A stretch of 64,000 nt of DNA from Coriaria nepalensis (lineage: Eukaryota; Streptophyta; Magnoliopsida; Cucurbitales; Coriariaceae): contig CP114495.1 in NCBI GenBank assembly GCA_027186245.1, forward strand, positions 7,053,501 through 7,117,500, read 5' to 3'. Below are positions 62,364 to 64,000 of the stretch, one piece after another (the stretch's first letter is position 1; the number at the start of each line of letters is the position of its first letter). Made by a program: the position numbers and the translations under genes. The notes below the pieces were generated by a model that had not been told where the DNA came from, did not search any database, and saw only the letters and a program-made list of their open reading frames with translations.

Positions 62364-64000
62364 TTAGGCTATTATTAGGAGAAATCAATTCGTCAATATC
62401 ACAGCCTTAAGCCATAGCTTAGTTCAGCCATCAAGATGTCGGATGATTCGACAACCAACAACCCTCCTCTACCAGAGGAGTCTATAACCCAACAAGGTTC
62501 CGTAGATCTGCAGAACATTCAAGCCACATATGGGTTGAATGAAAACAACTAACTGAAGTGGTCTCAGTTTGTGCAGACTTATTTGAAAGGGAAATGTAAG
62601 ATTAGTCATCTCCTTGGAACAGGGCCTGAGAAGAGGGATCTGAGGTTCGCAATGTGGGATGAAGAAGACTTTATGGTCATGTCATGGCTTTGGAACTCTA
62701 TGGTACCGGAGATAAGCGATACAGTTATGTTCCTAACCACTGTTCAAGAGATTTGGAAGGCAATCCGACAAACCTACTCAAAGGTAGCTGATCCAGTCCA
62801 AGTATATGAAATCAAGACAAAGTTAGCCGCTGCAAAACAAAGGAACAGAACAGTTACAAAATGCTCCAACTATCTGAAAAACCTATGGTATGAGTTGGAT
62901 TATTATCAAGTTATTAGGATGACTAATAGTGAGGATGTTGTTACATTGAAAACGTTCATAGAAAAGGAAAGAATGTATGATTTCTTAGTAGGTCTAAATG
63001 CAAAATTTGATCTTGTAAGGGTTCGGATCTTAGGTAGAGAATTGCGTAGGAGAAACGATCTCAATCGTCCGAGGGGAGAAAGCAGGAGAGGAGTCATGTT
63101 GAACAGTCTAAAGAGAAAGTTCTTGTTGTAATTAAAGACAACAAGAAATTTGACTCTAGATTTGCAGACAAGGGAAATCTGGTGTGCTACTATTGCAAGA
63201 AGGCAGGCCACATGAAGGATAACTTCTAGAAGTTGCATGGAAGGCCCCAAAACCCCACTCAATTTAAGGGAAGATCTGTCCAGTATAAGGGACAAGCCCA
63301 TGCTGAACACAATGTAAACCACGGTGATCACTTTATGTCCAGTGACATAGAGTTTAGTTGAGAAGACATTGGACGCCTCATAAACCTTCTTGATTCACTT
63401 GAGAAACCATCAGGTTCTTCCTGTTCGTTAGCTCTTTATGGTATGACTTCTAACTCTTATGCTCTTAATGCCTCAAATGGTGTTCCAAACCCCACCATGG
63501 ATAATTGATTTCAGAGCAACCGACCATATGACATATTCTTCCCATATTTCCTCTACCTATAGTTCATGTCCTAATAATAAAAAGATCGCCATAGCTGATG
63601 GCTCACTAGTTACTGTAGCAGGTCAAAGGAATATTTCCTTAGGACCATCCCTAAGCTTAAAAAATGTCTTACATGTACCCAAACTTATAACCAATCTTGT
63701 AAGATAACTCTCTAGAGACTTGAACTGTCACCTTATTTTCTCCAATTTCTCGTGTGTGTTTAAGGACCAAGCTACGGGTAAGACGATTGGGCATGCTAAA
63801 GTAACTACGAGGGTTGGATATCCGTCCTTACTATTGTCAGAGTCTTCTACAAATAAAGACCAAATTTTCCTTCATCATCTAAGACTCGGTCATCCTTCTT
63901 TCTAAACACTTAGCCTTATGTTTCCTTTGTTGTTTAAAACTATAGATTTGAAACAATTGCATTGTGATGCTTGTGAGTTTGCAAAACACAAACGAGTTTC
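62126..64000 (+). mobile_element. Copia element F, 5' part (runs off window)
   Basis: 5' LTR 62126-62350 (TGTTGG...TGACA), then primer site TGGTATCAGAGCC at 62351. Gag begins at ATG 62436. It has a stop at 62550-62552 and reopens to about 63130 (KWSQFVQTYLKGK; later FLVGLNAKFDLVR). After a frameshift there is a CCHC zinc knuckle CYYCKKAGHMKDN (about 63187-63225, then a stop). Protease follows near 63490 with DFRATDHMT where DSGATDHMT is expected, then GAG-pre-integrase (LHHLRLGHPSF near 63870). A stop follows at 63903, and the CDACEFAKH-like integrase zinc region is just opening at the right edge. Recognisably dead but less decayed than A-E. Confidence 0.88.

Overview
The window looks like nuclear DNA of a flowering plant, probably a eudicot. 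Genes have many introns with GT..AG borders and AT-rich introns. Degenerate TTTAGGG-type (plant telomere) repeats are present. Decayed Ty1/copia retrotransposons, some with a plant-type tRNA-Met primer site, sit in introns and intergenic DNA. The products are plant house-keeping proteins. The species cannot be named from the sequence alone.

Five protein genes can be reconstructed by hand-splicing. (1) + strand 6201-28984: an SRS2-like UvrD/Rep DNA helicase, 29 coding exons, open frame of 1133 residues. (2) - strand 38499-33901: a TMEM135-like / Tim17-family membrane protein, 8 exons, 550 residues. (3) - strand 42311-39551: NAD-dependent mitochondrial glutamate dehydrogenase, GDH2-like, 9 exons, 411 residues. 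(4) - strand 48278-44675: chloroplast chaperonin-60 beta, 13 exons, 607 residues, with a 14-nt last coding exon. (5) + strand from 57572: an SMG9-like nonsense-mediated-decay GTPase-fold protein, five exons visible, running off the right edge. For genes 1-4 the spliced exon lengths sum exactly to a multiple of three and the frame is open from start to stop, which supports the exon borders.

The rest is mostly repeat and transposon debris. Intron 12 of the helicase holds an internally deleted copia element (A). Intron 16 (7.2 kb) holds copia element B, which contains a solo LTR with near-identical target duplications, an imperfect palindrome of reverse-transcriptase sequence (about 213-bp arms, 27-bp spacer), and a 5'-truncated second copia (C). 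Between CPN60B and SMG9 lies a minus-strand copia (D) split by a plus-strand copia (E) and by a duplicated block of unknown origin. The SMG9 intron at the right edge holds a solo LTR with a perfect 5-bp target duplication, followed by a structurally complete 5' part of copia element F. Elements A, F and the solo LTR appear to be one family.

Both flanks of the helicase gene carry the same composite of telomere-like repeats plus an ~80-bp minisatellite, in mirror orientation (about 4.96-5.5 kb and 30.66-31.94 kb). The right copy is itself bracketed by a pair of direct repeats. This symmetrical arrangement and the palindrome in intron 16 are the most unusual structures seen. I found no clear new protein system, no CRISPR array and no convincing RNA gene. 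The five genes have no evident joint pathway; they are ordinary neighbours acting in the nucleus, mitochondrion or peroxisome, chloroplast and mRNA decay.
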